DNA from: an uncultured Clostridia bacterium
Lineage (GTDB): Bacteria > Bacillota > Clostridia > TANB77 > CAG-508
DNA length: 32,750 nt
Reading direction: 5' to 3'
NCBI GenBank assembly: GCA_947631315.1
Contig: CANRLA010000003.1
Location: 1-32,750, forward strand
Part shown: in pieces, positions 1-7,093 of the stretch
Position numbering within the stretch: position 1 is the first letter of the stretch
How the letters are laid out: the number at the start of each line of letters is the position of its first letter
Made by a program: the position numbers and the translations under genes
Notes under the pieces: generated by a model
What the model saw: only the letters and a program-made list of their open reading frames with translations
The model's database searches: none
What the model was told of the DNA's origin: nothing

Positions 1-227
1 ACTAAAACTTTTAATGTTTTACCTGTTCCATTTGGAAGTACTACTGTACCTCTTACTTGTTGATCTGCATATTTAGAATCTACTCCTAATTTTACATGTA
101 ATTCAACAGTTTGGTCAAACTTAGTTTTAGGCATTTTTTCAATTATACTTAATGCTTCTTTTGCAGAGTATAATTTTTTTGAATCTACCATTTTTGCACA
201 TTCTTGGTATCTTTTTCCTCTTTTCAT
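1..227 (-). CDS. rplA: 50S ribosomal protein L1, N-terminal part
   Basis: The reverse strand from 227 encodes about 75 residues beginning MKRGKRYQECAKMVDSKKLY. They match the start of ribosomal protein L1, including the region around QVRGTVVLPNGTGK that begins its RNA-binding domain. The gene runs off the left edge, so the C-terminal two thirds are not seen. A ribosome-binding site AAAGGAGGG lies at 232-240, just before the ATG. L1 binds 23S rRNA in the mobile stalk and in many bacteria represses its own operon. It follows rplK by 54 bp, the normal L11-L1 order, and is presumably cotranscribed from rpmG. The identity is firm. Confidence 0.95.
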   Translation of the reverse strand, partial: MKRGKRYQECAKMVDSKKLYSAKEALSIIEKMPKTKFDQTVELHVKLGVDSKYADQQVRGTVVLPNGTGKTLKVL

Positions 228-281
228 TTTACCCTCCTTTGGTTTTATCGAAGTAATTACTTTACTTCTCCCAATTTAAAA

Positions 282-713
282 TTATTCTTCTACTGTAACA
301 CCCATTGAACGAGCTGTTCCAGCTACCATACTCATTGCTGCTTCTAATGAACCTGCATTTAAGTCTGGCATTTTTTGCTTTGCAATTTCTTCAACTTGTG
401 CCTTTGTTATTTTTCCAACTTTTTCTCTATTTGGCTTTCCTGAACCTTTAGCTAAGTTTATTGATTTTTTAATTAAAACTGCTACTGGTGGTTCTTTAGT
501 TATAAAGTCAAATGATTTGTCAGGGTGAACAGTAATAACAACTGGAATTATTAATCCTGCTTGTTTCGCTGTTCTATCATTAAATTGTTTTACGAAGTCC
601 ATGATATTAACACCACTACCTCCTAATGCTGGTCCAACTGGTGGAGCTGGAGTAGCTTTACCTGCTTCTATTTGTAATTTAATGATGATTTCTTTTTCTT
701 CTTTTTTAGCCAT
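282..713 (-). CDS. rplK: 50S ribosomal protein L11
   Basis: A 143-aa protein beginning MAKKEEKEIIIKLQ, with the L11 signature from about residue 16 (GKATPAPPVGPALGGSGVNI) and a C-terminal RNA-binding half ending MGVTVEE. L11 forms the GTPase-associated centre of the 50S subunit with 23S rRNA. I chose the ATG at 713 because AAAGGAGGTG lies seven bases upstream; the in-frame GTG at 722 sits inside that Shine-Dalgarno and cannot be the start. It sits between nusG and rplA, in standard order. A 6-bp hairpin at 759-776 lies in the 71-bp gap after nusG and could be a weak processing or attenuation site. Confidence 0.97.
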   Translation of the reverse strand: MAKKEEKEIIIKLQIEAGKATPAPPVGPALGGSGVNIMDFVKQFNDRTAKQAGLIIPVVITVHPDKSFDFITKEPPVAVLIKKSINLAKGSGKPNREKVGKITKAQVEEIAKQKMPDLNAGSLEAAMSMVAGTARSMGVTVEE

Positions 714-784
714 TTTTAGCACCTCCTTTGGTTTGTATATTTAAAAATAATTTATATAAATCGTCAGATAACGATTATAAGCAT

Positions 785-1321
785 TTATTTAACTTTTTCT
801 ACCTCTGAAAAGTCTAGTTCAACTGGTGTTTCTCTACCAAACATTGATACTAATACTTTTACCTTTTTCTTTTCTTTGTTAATTTCAGTAACTGTTCCTG
901 TAAAGTCTGTAAATGGTCCATTGATTACTCTTATATTATCATTAACTTCATAGTCAACGTTTATTGATTGAGTTTCAAATCCCATTCTTCTAATTTCATG
1001 ATCTGTAAGTGGAATTGGATCCGTTCCTGAACCAACAAAGCCTGTTACTCCTCTAGTATTCCTAACGATATACCATGTTTCCTCTGTAACAATCATTTTT
1101 ACTAAAACGTAACCTGGAAATACCTTTTTTAAGTTAGTTTTTCTTTTTCCATCTTTTATTTCAATTTGCTCTTCCATTGGAACAATTATATCAAAAAAGT
1201 AGTCTTGTAACTCTCTGTTTTTAATGGTTTTCTCTAGGTCAGTTTTTACTTTATTTTCATATCCTGAATATGTATGAACTACATACCATCTTGGTTCTAA
1301 ATCATAATCTTTTTGAGACAT
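785..1321 (-). CDS. nusG: Transcription termination/antitermination factor NusG
   Basis: A 178-aa protein starting MSQKDYDLEPRWYVVHTYSG. The N-terminal NGN domain (about residues 10-115) carries the WYVVHTYSGYE and VFPGYVLVKM motifs that contact RNA polymerase. The C-terminal KOW domain (about 125-178) contains INGPFTDFTGTVTEI and binds Rho or S10 in well-studied species. The ATG at 1321 has AAGGAGG eight bases upstream. The length is typical. It follows secE by 36 bp, so it should be cotranscribed from the promoter before rpmG. Nothing is unusual. Confidence 0.97.
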   Translation of the reverse strand: MSQKDYDLEPRWYVVHTYSGYENKVKTDLEKTIKNRELQDYFFDIIVPMEEQIEIKDGKRKTNLKKVFPGYVLVKMIVTEETWYIVRNTRGVTGFVGSGTDPIPLTDHEIRRMGFETQSINVDYEVNDNIRVINGPFTDFTGTVTEINKEKKKVKVLVSMFGRETPVELDFSEVEKVK

Positions 1322-1357
1322 GTTTAGCCTCCTTATATAAAAATGTTTTATCCGTAC

Positions 1358-1924
1358 TTATTCTTCTACGCTAGTATCAGTCTCTTCTATAGGAACTCCT
1401 TCATTGCTTTCAGTGTTTGTATCTTCTTCATTTATAGAATTTTCTTCACTATCTGTAGCTATTGCATTTTCAGAAACTTCATTATTTACTGTAACTTCAT
1501 TTACTACATTTGATGAATTTTGCAATTTTTCAACTTGTTTTACTTCAAGTGTAGTTATTCCATCAAAAATAAGATCTAATACGAATACTAATAAAGAAAC
1601 AATTATAACTACAACAAGAACTACTACAGTATTATTAAATAATTCTTTTTTACTAGGCCAAATTATCTTTTTTAATTCTGCTTTAAAATCTTTAAACCAA
1701 TGTTTCTTATTAGCTTTTTTATCAGCTTTAGCTACTTTGGTTTGTTTATTAGATTCTTTATTTTTCTTATTATCTTTTACCGTATTTTTTGAAGTACTCT
1801 CAACTTTTGATACTTCTGTTTCTTCTTGTATTTCTTCATCTTTTACTTCTTCTAGTTTAGTATCTTTCTTTTCTACTACTTTTTTATTGTTCTTTACTTT
1901 CTTTTTATTGCTCTTTTTAGCCAT
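1358..1924 (-). CDS. secE: Preprotein translocase subunit SecE with long charged extensions
   Basis: A 188-aa protein, roughly three times the length of a minimal single-span Gram-positive SecE. The conserved core lies near residues 74-125: KKHWFKDFKAELKKIIWPSK, the amphipathic SecE helix with its Trp-Pro motif, then one transmembrane helix rich in Val and Leu. About 70 Lys/Glu-rich residues precede it, and about 60 acidic Asn/Glu/Ser/Thr-rich residues follow it. SecE stabilises SecY in the protein-export channel. I chose ATG 1924 because AGGAGG lies eight bases upstream; an in-frame upstream ATG at 1945 lacks such a site. The setting between rpmG and nusG is classic. The extensions are low-complexity and of unknown use. 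Confidence 0.93.
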   Translation of the reverse strand: MAKKSNKKKVKNNKKVVEKKDTKLEEVKDEEIQEETEVSKVESTSKNTVKDNKKNKESNKQTKVAKADKKANKKHWFKDFKAELKKIIWPSKKELFNNTVVVLVVVIIVSLLVFVLDLIFDGITTLEVKQVEKLQNSSNVVNEVTVNNEVSENAIATDSEENSINEEDTNTESNEGVPIEETDTSVEE

Positions 1925-1948
1925 TTTGATTCCTCCTAAATACAAGAA

Positions 1949-2113
1949 CTATTTTGTTTCTTTGTGTGCTGTTGACTTTTTGCAGAATCTACAATATTTT
2001 TTTATTTCTAATCTATCAGAATTATTTTTCTTATTTTTTTCTGTAACATAGTTTCTATTGTGGCATTCTGTGCACTCTAAAGTTATATGTTCTCTTGCGC
2101 CTTTTGTTGCCAT
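1949..2113 (-). CDS. rpmG: 50S ribosomal protein L33
   Basis: A 54-aa protein starting MATKGAREHITLECTECHNR. It has two Cys-x-x-Cys pairs (ECTEC and YCRFC), so this is the zinc-binding L33 form. The reading frame stays open upstream to 2188, but ATG 2113 has GGAGGTG ten bases upstream and matches the usual family length. L33 is a small 50S protein near the E-site. It is the first gene of the rpmG-secE-nusG-rplK-rplA run, and a strong SigA-type promoter lies just upstream. The secE start follows 24 bp after its stop codon. Confidence 0.96.
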   Translation of the reverse strand: MATKGAREHITLECTECHNRNYVTEKNKKNNSDRLEIKKYCRFCKKSTAHKETK

Positions 2114-2146
2114 ATTAAATACACCTCCAGCATAAAAAATCTTTTC

Positions 2147-2174
2147 TAGCGTATGTGTCAATACACATACGCTA
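2147..2174 (-). other. 12-bp stem-loop at the 5' end of the rpmG transcript
   Basis: A perfect inverted repeat, TAGCGTATGTGT paired with ACACATACGCTA, with a 4-base loop. It begins within a few bases of the start site predicted from the promoter at 2179-2207, so the rpmG mRNA would start in a hairpin. A run of six T's follows some nine bases after the stem on the minus strand, so the structure could also stop readthrough from tsf. It may protect the mRNA 5' end; that role is inferred. Confidence 0.6.
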
Positions 2175-2178
2175 AAAT

Positions 2179-2207
2179 ATTTTATCATAATTTTCAGTTT
2201 GTGTCAA
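2179..2207 (-). promoter_or_regulatory. SigA-type promoter of rpmG-secE-nusG-rplK-rplA
   Basis: Minus-strand TTGACA at 2207-2202 and TAAAAT at 2184-2179 are separated by exactly 17 bp, with a TG one base before the -10 (extended -10). This is near the housekeeping consensus, as expected for a ribosomal-protein operon. It lies 60-95 bp upstream of the rpmG start. Confidence 0.85.
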
Positions 2208-2269
2208 CCCCCATTTCAAGAGTAGTTGGCACATTTCTTAACTTTGGTTCATATATCTCTTGCGTTTTA

Positions 2270-3151
2270 TTATTGTAATTGTTTTGCAACTTCTTCAGCA
2301 AAATTTTCTTCTCTTTTTTCTAGTCCTTCACCTTTTTCAAATCTTGCAAATTTTATAACTTTTCCATTTTTTTCTGCAACCATTTGTCCCACTTTTTTAC
2401 TTGGATCTTTAACGAATTCTTGGTCTAATAAACATATTTCTGAGTAGAATTTTCCTAGTCTTCCTGCAACGATTTTTTCTGCTACAGCTTCAGGTCTTCC
2501 TTCATTTATAACTTGTGCTTTAAGTATGTCTTTTTCTTTATCTAGTCTATCTGATGGAACTTCTTCTTCTGATAAGAACTCTGGTTTAGCTGCTGCAATT
2601 TGCATACATACATCTTTTCCAACTGTTTCGTCAGCACCTTCTATTTCAACTAAAACACCAATTTTTCCTTCTCCATGAATATAGCTTACTACCATTCCGC
2701 TTTGTGATTCAAATCTAACAAATCTTCTTATATTCATGTTTTCACCTATTGTTGCAATTTTGTTTGTTAATACCTCTTGTACTGTTAAATTTGCATCTTC
2801 TATTGATTTTTGTGCAAGTAATTCTTCTACATCTTTTGGATTATTTTGAGCTACTTGTTTTACAACATTTTTAACAAATTCCTGAAAATCTGCATTTTTA
2901 GCAACGAAATCTGTTTCAGCATTAACTTCAACTAATGCTCCGACTTTTTTATCATCACTAACGTATGCTGCTACTAATCCTTCTGCTGCTATTCTATCAG
3001 ACTTTTTAGCTGCTTTCATTATTCCTCTTTCACGTAATAATTCAATAGCTTTTTCTTCATTTCCATCTGTTTCTGTTAAAACTTTTTTGCAGTCCATCAT
3101 TCCTGCACCTGTTTTTTCTCTTAACTCTTTAACTTGACTAGCTGTAATCAT
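2270..3151 (-). CDS. tsf: Elongation factor Ts
   Basis: A 293-aa protein starting MITASQVKELREKTGAGMMD, the EF-Ts UBA-like N-terminal domain. The catalytic TDFVAKN motif (ETDFVAKNADFQEF, about residues 79-92) inserts into EF-Tu to expel GDP. A second dimerisation-type domain follows (HGEGKIGVLVEIEG onward). The length is typical. GAGGAGG lies eight bases before the ATG at 3151. It follows rpsB by 98 bp, the universal order. The genes that usually come next (pyrH, frr) are absent; the ribosomal rpmG operon follows instead. Confidence 0.97.
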   Translation of the reverse strand: MITASQVKELREKTGAGMMDCKKVLTETDGNEEKAIELLRERGIMKAAKKSDRIAAEGLVAAYVSDDKKVGALVEVNAETDFVAKNADFQEFVKNVVKQVAQNNPKDVEELLAQKSIEDANLTVQEVLTNKIATIGENMNIRRFVRFESQSGMVVSYIHGEGKIGVLVEIEGADETVGKDVCMQIAAAKPEFLSEEEVPSDRLDKEKDILKAQVINEGRPEAVAEKIVAGRLGKFYSEICLLDQEFVKDPSKKVGQMVAEKNGKVIKFARFEKGEGLEKREENFAEEVAKQLQ

Positions 3152-3249
3152 ACTTTTATCCTCCTCATTTATATTTTTTAGATAGTACTAATTAGTCTAC
3201 CTTTTATAGATTAATTTCATACTATCTAATTTTTTTATTATTTATATTT

Positions 3250-4038
3250 TTATTCTTCTACTTCTGATTCTTGTGTAGCAACTACTTCTTCCATAGATGT
3301 TGGTTCTTCTTTTATTGCTTCAGGTTCAGCTGGAACTTCTTCAGTTTCTAAACTTTCTCCTTGTTTTCCTTCTATGATAGCATTAGCCATAACATCTGTA
3401 ATTAATTTTACAGCTCTTATAGCATCATCATTTCCTGGAATAACGTAATCAACATCGTTTGGATTGCAGTTTGTATCAACTAATCCAATAATTGGGATAT
3501 TTAATTTTCTAGCTTCTTGAACTGCTATATGTTCTTTTTTAGGATCAACTAAAAAGATAATATCTGGAATTCCTGACATTTCTTTTATTCCACCTAAATT
3601 TTTATTTAATTTTTCCATTTCTTTTCTTAATAAAACAACTTCTTTTTTAGGTAATACTTCAAATGTTCCATCTTGTTCCATTGTTTCTAATTGAGTTAAT
3701 CTGTCAATTCTTTTTCTAATTGTTTTGAAGTTTGTTAATGTTCCACCTAACCATCTTTCATTTACATAGAACATTCCACTTTTTTCTGCTGCTTCTTTTA
3801 CGCAGTCTTGTGCTTGTTTTTTAGTTCCTACAAATAAAATTGTTTTTCCTTCTTCGGCTTGTTCTTTCATAAATTCATAAGCCTCATCTAATTTTTTAGA
3901 TGTCTTTTGTAAATCGATAATATGGATACCATTTCTAGCTTGGAATATATATTCAGCCATTCTTGGATCCCATCTTCTTGTTTGATGTCCAAAATGAACA
4001 CCAGCTTCTAGTAATTGTTTCATTGCAACTACTGCCAT
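3250..4038 (-). CDS. rpsB: 30S ribosomal protein S2
   Basis: A 262-aa protein from MAVVAMKQLLEAGVHFGHQT, the hallmark S2 start. Further conserved segments are WDPRMAEYIFQARNGIHIIDLQKT, FVGTKKQAQ, NERWLGGTLTN and PIIGLVDTNCNP. The C-terminal 35 or so residues form a Glu/Pro-rich acidic tail, common in Firmicutes S2. The frame extends to ATG 4083, but the start at 4038 has AAAGGAGG seven to eight bases upstream and matches the family. S2 sits on the back of the 30S subunit near the head-body junction. The gene has its own promoter at 4149-4177 and a leader of about 100 nt. Confidence 0.97.
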   Translation of the reverse strand: MAVVAMKQLLEAGVHFGHQTRRWDPRMAEYIFQARNGIHIIDLQKTSKKLDEAYEFMKEQAEEGKTILFVGTKKQAQDCVKEAAEKSGMFYVNERWLGGTLTNFKTIRKRIDRLTQLETMEQDGTFEVLPKKEVVLLRKEMEKLNKNLGGIKEMSGIPDIIFLVDPKKEHIAVQEARKLNIPIIGLVDTNCNPNDVDYVIPGNDDAIRAVKLITDVMANAIIEGKQGESLETEEVPAEPEAIKEEPTSMEEVVATQESEVEE

Positions 4039-4148
4039 TTTTAATTCCTCCTTTTTGTTTTTAACCTCCACAAATTTCTTCATATAAAACTACCTTTTCA
4101 GGCATCAATTTTATACTCCGTCTGTGTGTGTATTTTTCAACGTTTGTA

Positions 4149-4177
4149 ATTATATCAAATAAAAGCTAAAAAATCAA
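4149..4177 (-). promoter_or_regulatory. SigA-type promoter of rpsB-tsf
   Basis: Minus-strand TTGATT at 4177-4172 and TATAAT at 4154-4149, spacer 17 bp, with a TG one base before the -10. The -35 hexamer lies inside the stem of the preceding gene's terminator. The leader contains a possible hairpin (ATAAAA...TTTTAT enclosing CCT-GAAA-AGG) near 4083-4113; whether S2 regulates through it cannot be seen here. Confidence 0.85.
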
Positions 4178-4200
4178 GAGTTTTTGCAAAACTCTTGATT
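4168..4200 (-). terminator. Rho-independent terminator of the sensor kinase gene
   Basis: A 13-bp perfect stem (AATCAAGAGTTTT with AAAACTCTTGATT) and a 3-base loop, followed on the minus strand by six T's. It lies 31 bp after the kinase stop codon. Confidence 0.88.
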
Positions 4201-4230
4201 AATTATTGAAATTTTAATTTATATTAATGT

Positions 4231-5511
4231 TTAGTATATTTCTAATTGTTGTTTAAATAATTTATCTCTACTTGTATATATCTGTATATTTTTATTTTTG
4301 CTTAGTATTTGCTTTACTTTCCATAGTCCTAGTCCGTGAGAAATCTTATCTTTTTTACTTGAAAATCCTTTTTCATATATTTTCTTTACGTCTATTAAAT
4401 AATTCTTATATGGATTTTCTATTATAATTAAATTTCTGTTGTTATATTTATCTCTTAAAAACTTTATACTTATCACTTTTGTTTCACAGCCTAAGCAAGC
4501 TTCTATAGCATTATCTATGAGTATTCCAAGTATTCTGCACAAATCATAAGTTGGAACTTTTAATGTATTTAAATCAATATATACTTCCAGTTTTATTTTT
4601 ATAGACTTTTTTTCCGCTTCTTTTATTTTATTATTAATTAGATTTAATATTGCTGGGTTAGAAATGATATCATTATTTATGCTTTGTTTTTCATTAATTT
4701 CTTGACATTCACTTATTATGGAATTATACATTTTATTTAATCCGTTAAAATCTTTTGCTCTGATATATCCACCTAGTCCTTGCATAATGTTGTTAAAATC
4801 ATGTTTAAATGCTCTAACACTATCATAATTTTCTTGTAGTCTTTTGTTAGTTTCTTCTAAATTTTCTATTAGTATTCTAGTTTCACTTTGATTAATCATA
4901 CTTAATATACTTCTTATAAAATTTACTAAATATGCTATTTGCATTAAGCTAAATAGTAAATATGTATAAATTGAAATATTTTCTAAATCTCCAATAATTT
5001 TTATTTTTGATATGAAAATTAAAATTATTGAACTTAGACTTATTATTGTTATTTTATTTTTTATTTTTTCATCTAAACATTCTTTTACTATAATTGAAAC
5101 CTTTTTATGTTTTATAAACAAAATTATAGCTAAATTTATTATAATTTCTGTCACATAAACTAAATTAATATTATTTATATATGTATTTTTTACAAAAAAT
5201 ATAATTTCTGATATTGTTTTTATTATTTCACAAAATAACACTGCTAAAAACAGCTTTTCTGATTTTATTTTCAAGAAAATTTTATATAAAAATAATTTTA
5301 TTAAAATGTCTAGTGATATATATATTTGAATTGGTAAAAATAACGATATTATTATTTTTAAAATAGATTGAACAATAAATAACTTTAATTCTCCTTTTTG
5401 ATGAATTTGAAAAATTTTAATTATCATTCGATTCTCTAAAAATATATTTATCAAATTTAAAAGTATAAATAATGCTATATTTATTGGATTGTTTTTTAGT
5501 TTGTTTAACAT
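4231..5511 (-). CDS. AgrC-type membrane sensor histidine kinase (GHKL family)
   Basis: A 426-aa protein. Residues 1-205 are mostly hydrophobic and form an estimated six to seven membrane helices, as in AgrC/HPK10 peptide-sensing kinases. A short coiled coil (about 208-232) leads to the phosphoacceptor region RAFKHDFNN, with His237 the likely phosphorylated residue. The ATPase part has the N box IDNAIEA (Asn334) and a G box SHGLGLW (391-397). ATG 5511 is chosen because AAAGGAG lies eight bases upstream; the longer frame to 5571 has no such site and crosses the promoter. Family members usually work with a LytTR response regulator, but none is in the window. It is a single-gene unit with its own promoter and terminator. 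The ligand is unknown. Confidence 0.9.
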   Translation of the reverse strand: MLNKLKNNPINIALFILLNLINIFLENRMIIKIFQIHQKGELKLFIVQSILKIIISLFLPIQIYISLDILIKLFLYKIFLKIKSEKLFLAVLFCEIIKTISEIIFFVKNTYINNINLVYVTEIIINLAIILFIKHKKVSIIVKECLDEKIKNKITIISLSSIILIFISKIKIIGDLENISIYTYLLFSLMQIAYLVNFIRSILSMINQSETRILIENLEETNKRLQENYDSVRAFKHDFNNIMQGLGGYIRAKDFNGLNKMYNSIISECQEINEKQSINNDIISNPAILNLINNKIKEAEKKSIKIKLEVYIDLNTLKVPTYDLCRILGILIDNAIEACLGCETKVISIKFLRDKYNNRNLIIIENPYKNYLIDVKKIYEKGFSSKKDKISHGLGLWKVKQILSKNKNIQIYTSRDKLFKQQLEIY

Positions 5512-5542
5512 TTCATATTCTCCTTTTATGGTAATATATTCC

Positions 5543-5571
5543 ATTTTATAACATTTTTTTGTTATTTGCAA
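5543..5571 (-). promoter_or_regulatory. Promoter of the sensor kinase gene
   Basis: Minus-strand TTGCAA at 5571-5566 and TAAAAT at 5548-5543 with a 17-bp spacer, giving a leader of about 25 nt before ATG 5511. Two exact tandem copies of ACAATTTTTT (plus-strand reading, 5581-5600) lie just upstream, placing phased A-tracts in the UP-element position. Confidence 0.7.
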
Positions 5572-5580
5572 TACTTTTTA

Positions 5581-5600
5581 ACAATTTTTTACAATTTTTT
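5581..5600. repeat. Two tandem 10-bp repeats upstream of the kinase promoter
   Basis: ACAATTTTTT occurs twice head to tail, starting 10 bp upstream of the -35 of the kinase gene. One helical turn separates the copies, so the A-tracts are in phase. This fits bent DNA, an UP element or a small operator. AgrA/LytTR sites normally repeat about every two turns, so a match to that family is not supported. Confidence 0.6.
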
Positions 5601-5753
5601 GTATAGTTTTGAAATATTTAGTCGATAATTTTTTAATTTTGTATAATTTTGTTTTTTGAGGAAATACTAAAATTATAAAAATACTATGAACAACTTAAAG
5701 TTATGATGTTTACTATAGTATGTTTATAAAAATTTAAGAAAGGATTAAGTAAA

Positions 5754-6875
5754 ATGAAAACTAAAACAATTTTATTTTTAACTATATTATCTGCAGTTTT
5801 ATTTTTCGTTCCTAGTTTTTGTAATGCTGAAAGTATAACTGCAAATGATGATGCAAGTTTAAGAAGTGCTATAACTGGTGAAGGTACTTCTGTAGTAATT
5901 ACATTAGAAGATGATATTGATTTAGATGCTCCTATAGAGTTTACTGATAAAACTGTAACTATTAATGGTAATGGACATACAATATCTACATCTAAGCAAT
6001 TAGAAGATGCTTCATGGCCAAAGGTTGGAAATGCTACACTTCTTACTGCTGGTTCAGATACTGGAAAATTAATATTAAATAATGTTAATTTAAAAAATGC
6101 TCCAAAATATGGTGCTCAAGCATACAATGGTGGTACTCTTGTATTAAATAATGTTAATGTAACAGGTTGCGGATATGGAGGTATTATAACAAATGCTGGT
6201 ATCATTGAAGTTCAAAATTTAACATTAGGAAAAAATGGAGCAGATGACAATGTTGGTATTGAAATAGCAAAGAGTCAAAGTCTTGGTGCTGATAAAGAGC
6301 CTAAATTAATAATGAATGGTACTCTTAATTCAAGCCAAATGGAAAATGTTGTATATTTAGCAGTAAATGATAATTTAACAACTTTTGATGTTGAAAACAG
6401 TGAAACTACAACTGATAAGATTCTTGTTAGTGGAAATACAGTAGTTGTTACAGACCCACAAAATAATGTAAAATTCGTAAGTAACGAAAACTTCAAAGAA
6501 GGTTTAAAATTTGAAGGTGATGAGTTTGTTCCAAACATTACTGTAAGTGTTCGTATAATGTACAAAACTGTTGATACTCAAATAATGTCTAATTCTACTA
6601 TTTCTATGGATCAATTAAATGCATTAATTAATTTAGAAGAATTAGGTTATGGTGATTATACTCTTGATGGTTTCTATTTAGATGCTGATTTTAAAGAGAG
6701 TTTTAATTTTGAAACTCCTTTAACTGAAGACACTGTTATTTATGCAAAATTAGCTCCAAAAGCTGAAAAAGATGAAACTCCAAAAACTGGTGTTGAAAGT
6801 TATTTAGGATTAGCCTTTGCTATTTTAGGTACAGCAATCTTAAGTATAGTTGTTCTTAAAAACAAAGAATTCTAA
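5754..6875 (+). CDS. Secreted beta-helix surface protein with TPKTG sorting tail
   Basis: A 373-aa protein with a signal peptide (cleavage probably after residue 25, CNA|ES). Residues about 30-215 have the repeating strand pattern of a right-handed beta-helix (TVTINGNGHTIS, KLILNNVNLKNA, TLVLNNVNVTGCGYGG), as in pectate-lyase-like adhesins. Residues about 290-332 (YTLDGFYLDADFKESFNFET) resemble an InlB B/Listeria-Bacteroides repeat. The tail has TPKTG at 342-346, then a hydrophobic helix and the charged end KNKEF: a wall-sorting signal. Clostridioides difficile sortase B recognises (S/P)PxTG, so this tail suits the class B sortase gene just downstream. AAAGGA precedes the ATG. It carries no enzyme motif I recognise; an adhesive role is inferred. 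Confidence 0.85.
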   Translation: MKTKTILFLTILSAVLFFVPSFCNAESITANDDASLRSAITGEGTSVVITLEDDIDLDAPIEFTDKTVTINGNGHTISTSKQLEDASWPKVGNATLLTAGSDTGKLILNNVNLKNAPKYGAQAYNGGTLVLNNVNVTGCGYGGIITNAGIIEVQNLTLGKNGADDNVGIEIAKSQSLGADKEPKLIMNGTLNSSQMENVVYLAVNDNLTTFDVENSETTTDKILVSGNTVVVTDPQNNVKFVSNENFKEGLKFEGDEFVPNITVSVRIMYKTVDTQIMSNSTISMDQLNALINLEELGYGDYTLDGFYLDADFKESFNFETPLTEDTVIYAKLAPKAEKDETPKTGVESYLGLAFAILGTAILSIVVLKNKEF

Positions 6876-6886
6876 GAAATCATATT

Positions 6887-6925
6887 AGTTATAGCCTACA
6901 TTAATTGTAGGCTGAACTATTTTAT
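6887..6925 (+). terminator. Hairpin between the surface protein and sortase genes
   Basis: AGCCTACA (6893-6900) pairs with TGTAGGCT (6906-6913) around a 5-base loop, and the stem can extend outward through AGTT/AACT. The following ATTTTATTAAA is only modestly T-rich, so it may be a weak terminator or an attenuator that lowers sortase expression relative to its substrate. Confidence 0.6.
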
Positions 6926-7093
6926 TAAATGCTAATTTTATTAATTTATCTATTCATCGAATGTATTATATTCTTTAATTAATTAATTTATTTATTATTT
7001 TTTATTCTTTGATTTATTAATGAGATAATTTACTAATTTAATTACTTCTAAGTACATATTTTTGCAAATAGAAAAGGGGATAAAATTTTTATT

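Noticed and set aside
714..784. Hairpin before rplK as an L1 autoregulatory site
   Set aside because: A 6-bp stem exists (759-776), but I cannot match it to a known L1-binding motif; it is mentioned only with rplK.
1404..2051. A 215-aa plus-strand frame opposite secE and rpmG
   Set aside because: Ser/Phe/Thr-rich antisense of Lys/Glu codons, overlapping two certain genes.
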